From Verrucomicrobiia bacterium (GTDB lineage: Bacteria; Verrucomicrobiota; Verrucomicrobiia; Opitutales; Cerasicoccaceae): 64,000 nt of DNA. This document shows positions 60,838 through 64,000 of this stretch, piece by piece (position 1 is the stretch's first letter; each line of letters starts with the position of its first letter). Made by a program: the position numbers and the translations under genes. Where the stretch lies: assembly GCA_030432235.1 (NCBI GenBank), contig JAUIHT010000004.1, forward strand, positions 310,001-374,000, given 5' to 3'. The notes below the pieces were generated by a model that was not told the DNA's origin, made no database searches, and saw only the letters and a list, made by a program, of their open reading frames with translations.

Positions 60838-61329
60838 ATGCGCGCCCTTCGACACGCGCTATTGGCGCTCGTGTTTTTGGCCTGCCCGCTGTTGAAGGCG
60901 GAAATGCCGACGATTGGCTACGTAGCCTGGTATTACAAGGACGCCAACACCTTCAAGCGCATTGCCGAGTTCTTCGGCGGCGGTGAGCGCACGGCCCGCA
61001 AGGTCATTCTGCGTACCGACCCCGAGCAACGCACTGGGCTGTACTTTGTCTGCCGCCTCGATGACGGCGACGTGAGCGCCTTCCCCGCCGGGTCTACCTT
61101 CGTGCTCGATCTGGTCACGCCGGACTCGCCCCGGGAAAAGGTCTACGACTATCCGCTGCCTGAGCCCGCCCCCGACTACGAGGAGATTTGGCTGGGAGTG
61201 ACCGGCAAAGACATCCCGCAGTTCAAGGAGGAGCCCGTTGCCTGGCGCATTCAGGTAAAAGGCCCTGATGGCAACGTGCTGGCAACTCGCCACAGCTACC
61301 TCTGGAGCGTCGAGGAGCCGGCCTCTTAA
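60838..61329 (+). CDS. Exported hypothetical protein
   Basis: A 163-aa protein starting at the ATG at 60838 with a signal peptide (RALRHALLALVFLACPLLKA). The mature part (EMPTIGYVAWYYKDANTFKR, then GERTARKVILRTDPEQRTGL) looks all-beta. GLYFVCRLDDGDVSAFPAGS near the middle has no recognised match. It follows the 31-aa peptide by 4 bp and precedes the DNA glycosylase by 12 bp, so the three may be one transcript. The function is unknown. Confidence 0.75.
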   Translation: MRALRHALLALVFLACPLLKAEMPTIGYVAWYYKDANTFKRIAEFFGGGERTARKVILRTDPEQRTGLYFVCRLDDGDVSAFPAGSTFVLDLVTPDSPREKVYDYPLPEPAPDYEEIWLGVTGKDIPQFKEEPVAWRIQVKGPDGNVLATRHSYLWSVEEPAS

Positions 61330-61341
61330 CCTTGCCGCGCC

Positions 61342-62202
61342 ATGAACTCGCCGGTCCCTTGGCGCAAACTGCCGCTGGACTGGCAGCCCTCCGAACGCGC
61401 GTTGGCTGAAACACTTTCCGGTGGTCAAGCCTTCCGCTGGCAACTCAACGATGGCATCTGGACCGGCCAGTGGGCGCGACAGGTGTGTCAACTACGACAG
61501 AGCACCGGCGGGGCGTTACAGTGGCGCAGCCTGACCAACGAGCCCGACGCCGAATCCGCATTGCTGCGTTATCTGTCCGCCGGGATGGATTTCGTTGCGT
61601 TGACTGACAACCTGCCCTGGCGCTCGGATGCGGTACTGGCCGGAGCCCTGGAGCATTGGCAGGGCTTGCGCCTCTTGAGACAACCTTTCGGGGAGGCCTT
61701 GTTGGCTTTCCTTTGCAGTTCGACCAAGCGTATCCCGCAAATCGCCATCTTGATGGAAACCATGGCTACGCGCCTCGGCGAAAAGGTAGCTACTAACCGG
61801 CACGCCCTACCCGACTGGCCGACGCTTCATGCGGCAGGTGAGACAACCCTGCGTGGCTGCGGGCTCGGTTACCGCGCACGCTTCGTGGCAGGCACGGCGG
61901 CGTTTCTGCATGAGCATCCCGGCTGGCTGGAAGAAGTCGAGGCCCTGCCCTACCCGGTGGCCAAAGCCCGCCTGCTGGAACTCCCCGGCGTGGGCGAAAA
62001 GATTGCCGACTGCGTGCTGCTCTTTGGCGCAGGCCGCTTCGAGGCCTTTCCCGTCGACACCTGGATGATTAAGGCCATGCAAAGCCGGTACGGGCTCCAT
62101 GGCTGGAAGCCGGAGCAAATCGCCGCCTTCGGACGCATCCACTTCGGCCAGTATGCTGGCTATGCCCAGCAGGTGCTCTTCGCTGGCGAACGCAGCCAGT
62201 GA
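61342..62202 (+). CDS. OGG1-like 8-oxoguanine DNA glycosylase
   Basis: A 286-aa HhH-GPD glycosylase/lyase of the OGG1/AlkA type that removes oxidised guanine. The N-terminal TBP-like domain (LAETLSGGQAFRWQLNDGIW) is followed by the HhH motif LLELPGVGEKIADCVLLFG with the catalytic Lys220, and by FPVDTWM with Asp239. The 19-residue Lys-Asp spacing equals that in human OGG1 (Lys249, Asp268). No iron-sulfur cluster cysteines are seen. The length is near the family norm. It ends about 125 bp before the next gene. Confidence 0.9.
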   Translation: MNSPVPWRKLPLDWQPSERALAETLSGGQAFRWQLNDGIWTGQWARQVCQLRQSTGGALQWRSLTNEPDAESALLRYLSAGMDFVALTDNLPWRSDAVLAGALEHWQGLRLLRQPFGEALLAFLCSSTKRIPQIAILMETMATRLGEKVATNRHALPDWPTLHAAGETTLRGCGLGYRARFVAGTAAFLHEHPGWLEEVEALPYPVAKARLLELPGVGEKIADCVLLFGAGRFEAFPVDTWMIKAMQSRYGLHGWKPEQIAAFGRIHFGQYAGYAQQVLFAGERSQ

Positions 62203-62326
62203 AATCATAAGCCGGAGAGGCATTCACCGGAAAAACGTAGCATGTCAACGTCATGAAAATGTTACGAATTAAATCTTCTTATCGGCACGGTCCCGGCTTA
62301 ATAACACCTTAGAAATATCGCTACCT

Positions 62327-63544
62327 ATGAAAAATACACTACACTACTACTTAGCCTTCGCCATCAGTTGTATCGGGCTAACCCAACTACAAGCGACCGT
62401 ATCCGTCCCGCTATATCTTCTACAGGGAAACAGTTCCAGTAATCCCTACCGCCTGGGTGTCGATCTGCTTTTCGCGGGAAGCTCCACTCCTCAGCGGTAC
62501 ATGCTGGACACCGGCAGTGTCGCCCTCGTTGCAGGCCAGAATATGCACTTGGGAAGCTCCACATTCGATACCGATAAAGCCGGGGAAATCTCGTACGGAG
62601 GCGGCTCGGACGCTGTAAAAGTTTATCAAGGCACCGGTACCGTTTCTCTCTACGACAGCGGCAAAGCGCTATCAGTCCTCACCGTAAACAACGCCAACTT
62701 CGCAAGGGCATACCATAGCACGGACGCCCGCTGGGATCTCAGTGGCGGAGCCTCCGCCGCGTTTGAAGGACAGTATGCGGGAGTCCTTGGGGCCGGCTAC
62801 AATTACAAGGAGATCCCAACAAATGCCTTACCAGGCTCCCCGGTAGCCTTTAGCTTGTTTAGCCTCTTGGCCCAGGCCGATCTTTCCGCGGACACTCCCG
62901 GCTTCTCCATCCGTGTGGATAAGTCCAGTAAGACCGGAACCTTGACGCTCGGGTTGACGGAAGCGCACCTGAGCACCATCGAGTATAAAACTGCGTTCCA
63001 GGCGCAATCGGGAGATTCTCTGCCCAACATCCCCAACACCAACGACGTCGGTCCCAGAGCCCAATATCAAGTCAAAGGGGAAGGCTACATTGGAGACACC
63101 AAAGTGTTAGGCCCGAACGGTGAAGATCATCTCCCGGTCGTATTCGATACGGGAGGCCCGGGTACGAGCTTCGAATACGCCACACAACCCGGCCCTCAGA
63201 CCGTGCCCGGAGGTACCGATATCGAATTGCTCATGCAAATATTGAATGAATCAGAAACCTTTCATTATGATTTTACTTCAAGCAGCGAGACGAGCTTGAA
63301 TGAACTCGCGTCCTTGTTGCTGACCACAGTTTCCGCCTCCACCGCTTCGAACGATCCCTTCCATTTGAATGCAGGTCTGAATCCATTTCTGGATAAGGAA
63401 ATCTTTTTCGTTCTGGGGGACGGCACATCCGACCCCTACATCGGTTTCCGGGCTATTCCCGAGCCGCAGACCATCCTCTGGGTAAGTGTTCTGGGAATCG
63501 CCGCCCTGGTCGCACGCCGAAAATCGCGCCCCGGAGCGAAGTAA
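62327..63544 (+). CDS. Pepsin-like aspartic protease-type PEP-CTERM protein
   Basis: A 405-aa protein with a signal peptide (YYLAFAISCIGLTQLQA) and two pepsin-family motifs in one chain: YMLDTGSVALV (Asp61) and PVVFDTGGPGT (Asp274). The spacing and the strands GTVSLYDSGK and AGVLGAGYN recall eukaryotic bilobal A1 proteases. The C-terminus IPEPQTILWVSVLGIAALVA then RRKSRP is a PEP-CTERM anchor. The combination suggests a surface-anchored acid protease or a dead fold used for binding. It is not close to any operon. Confidence 0.85.
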   Translation: MKNTLHYYLAFAISCIGLTQLQATVSVPLYLLQGNSSSNPYRLGVDLLFAGSSTPQRYMLDTGSVALVAGQNMHLGSSTFDTDKAGEISYGGGSDAVKVYQGTGTVSLYDSGKALSVLTVNNANFARAYHSTDARWDLSGGASAAFEGQYAGVLGAGYNYKEIPTNALPGSPVAFSLFSLLAQADLSADTPGFSIRVDKSSKTGTLTLGLTEAHLSTIEYKTAFQAQSGDSLPNIPNTNDVGPRAQYQVKGEGYIGDTKVLGPNGEDHLPVVFDTGGPGTSFEYATQPGPQTVPGGTDIELLMQILNESETFHYDFTSSSETSLNELASLLLTTVSASTASNDPFHLNAGLNPFLDKEIFFVLGDGTSDPYIGFRAIPEPQTILWVSVLGIAALVARRKSRPGAK

Positions 63545-63578
63545 GCCTTAGCTCGCGACGAATCCCCCCCAAATCTCT

Positions 63579-64000
63579 TTAGATGGTTTCCTCGAGCGTG
63601 CGCTGCATCGCGACGCGGGCGATCTCTAGGGCCTGGTCAATATCGGCATCCGTGTGGGCGGCACTGAGGAACCAGTTGTGGTGCGGATGAAAGAACGCGC
63701 CAACGCCACCCTCGCCTTCCATGGCGTAGGCACAGAAGCGCTGCCACTGGCGGAAGTTCGACTCGTCATTGAACCTGTAAAAAGGCACTGCCGCCGGCCC
63801 CGAGCCGAGTATGTCCTTCCCAAACTCTGTTCCAAGCCGTTCCAGGCCCTCACGGAGCCGCTGGCCGGAACGCTGTAGCTTCGCCGGGACATCATCGCGC
63901 TCGAGGATGTCGAGTACCTTGAGGCTGGCCGCCATGGGCACAGCGCTGTTCCAGAAGCTGCCAGTAAGAAACACCCGGCTGGCGGGCACGCGGAGCTCCT
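63579..64000 (-). CDS. Class III aminotransferase, glutamate-1-semialdehyde aminomutase-like, partial
   Basis: This is the 3' part of a gene whose 5' end lies beyond the window edge. The visible 139 or so residues include RVFLTGSFWNSAVPMAASLK, then VLDILERDD and FCAYAMEGEGGVGAFFHPHH with NWFLSAAHTDADIDQALEIA. This is the C-terminal half of the PLP fold-type I class III aminotransferases, closest in layout to HemL or related sugar/amino-acid aminotransferases. The PLP-binding lysine is not in the visible part. The GTG at 63989 is not the start, since the frame stays open to the edge. Confidence 0.85.
   Translation of the reverse strand, partial: ELRVPASRVFLTGSFWNSAVPMAASLKVLDILERDDVPAKLQRSGQRLREGLERLGTEFGKDILGSGPAAVPFYRFNDESNFRQWQRFCAYAMEGEGGVGAFFHPHHNWFLSAAHTDADIDQALEIARVAMQRTLEETI

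Overview
The window looks like a chromosome segment of a marine-type Verrucomicrobiota bacterium (Opitutales/Puniceicoccales-like; inferred). The grounds are PEP-CTERM anchored proteins, a planctomycete/verrucomicrobial pilin-like protein, several sulfatase and beta-helix glycan enzymes, and a Cas9 that closely resembles the Akkermansia-type II-C enzymes as I remember them. No taxonomic marker gene such as rRNA is present.

Positions 1-14.5 kb hold a sulfated-polysaccharide utilisation region. A leftward set runs acetylesterase > beta-helix protein > GH141-like beta-helix protein > sulfatase. A pilin-like protein and a PEP-CTERM protein sit next to it. An AraC regulator, a GH130 enzyme, a second sulfatase and an unassigned clan GH-A glycosidase run rightward. 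Positions 14.5-21.3 kb hold a tightly overlapping seven-gene operon (oxidoreductase, MaoC hydratase, solute-binding-like protein without a signal peptide, CaiB CoA-transferase, rhamnose/fucose mutarotase, lactonase-like amidohydrolase, DapA-like aldolase). It is divergent from an IclR regulator. The two regions together suggest release of a deoxysugar such as fucose or rhamnose from a sulfated glycan and its catabolism.

Positions 21.3-50.4 kb are a mobile, mosaic region that ends in tRNA-Glu(UUC). It carries a small AbrB-like ORF, an excisionase-like HTH, a sigma-like factor, a coupling-protein ATPase with a separate membrane partner and a 905-aa unknown, a large tyrosine integrase next to paired repeats, ArdC, a methyltransferase-like protein, an orphan fragment of a TraI-type helicase, small paralogous proteins, a MobF relaxase-helicase, a RadC-like protein, a PEP-CTERM cargo gene, a short tyrosine recombinase flanked by inverted copies of a palindromic site, and a complete type II-C CRISPR-Cas locus. 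A tRNA-proximal integrase closes the region. No VirB-type secretion genes are seen, so the element is mobilizable or degenerate rather than clearly self-transmissible.

The CRISPR-Cas locus is the best-resolved system. It has cas9, cas1, cas2 and an array of 19 identical repeats. A minus-strand tracrRNA is predicted between an XRE regulator and cas9, with a promoter, an anti-repeat, a hairpin and a terminator. The anti-repeat implies that the array is read leftward, toward cas2, from an AT-rich leader beside the integrase.

Positions 50.4-64 kb return to chromosomal genes: purC, an NfeD/NfeD/FloA membrane-microdomain operon, a DUF2059 protein, a six-gene TonB2-type energy-transduction operon (DUF3450, two ExbB-like proteins, ExbD, TonB, TPR), a 31-aa basic peptide gene, an OGG1-like DNA glycosylase, a pepsin-like PEP-CTERM protein and the 3' part of a class III aminotransferase gene.
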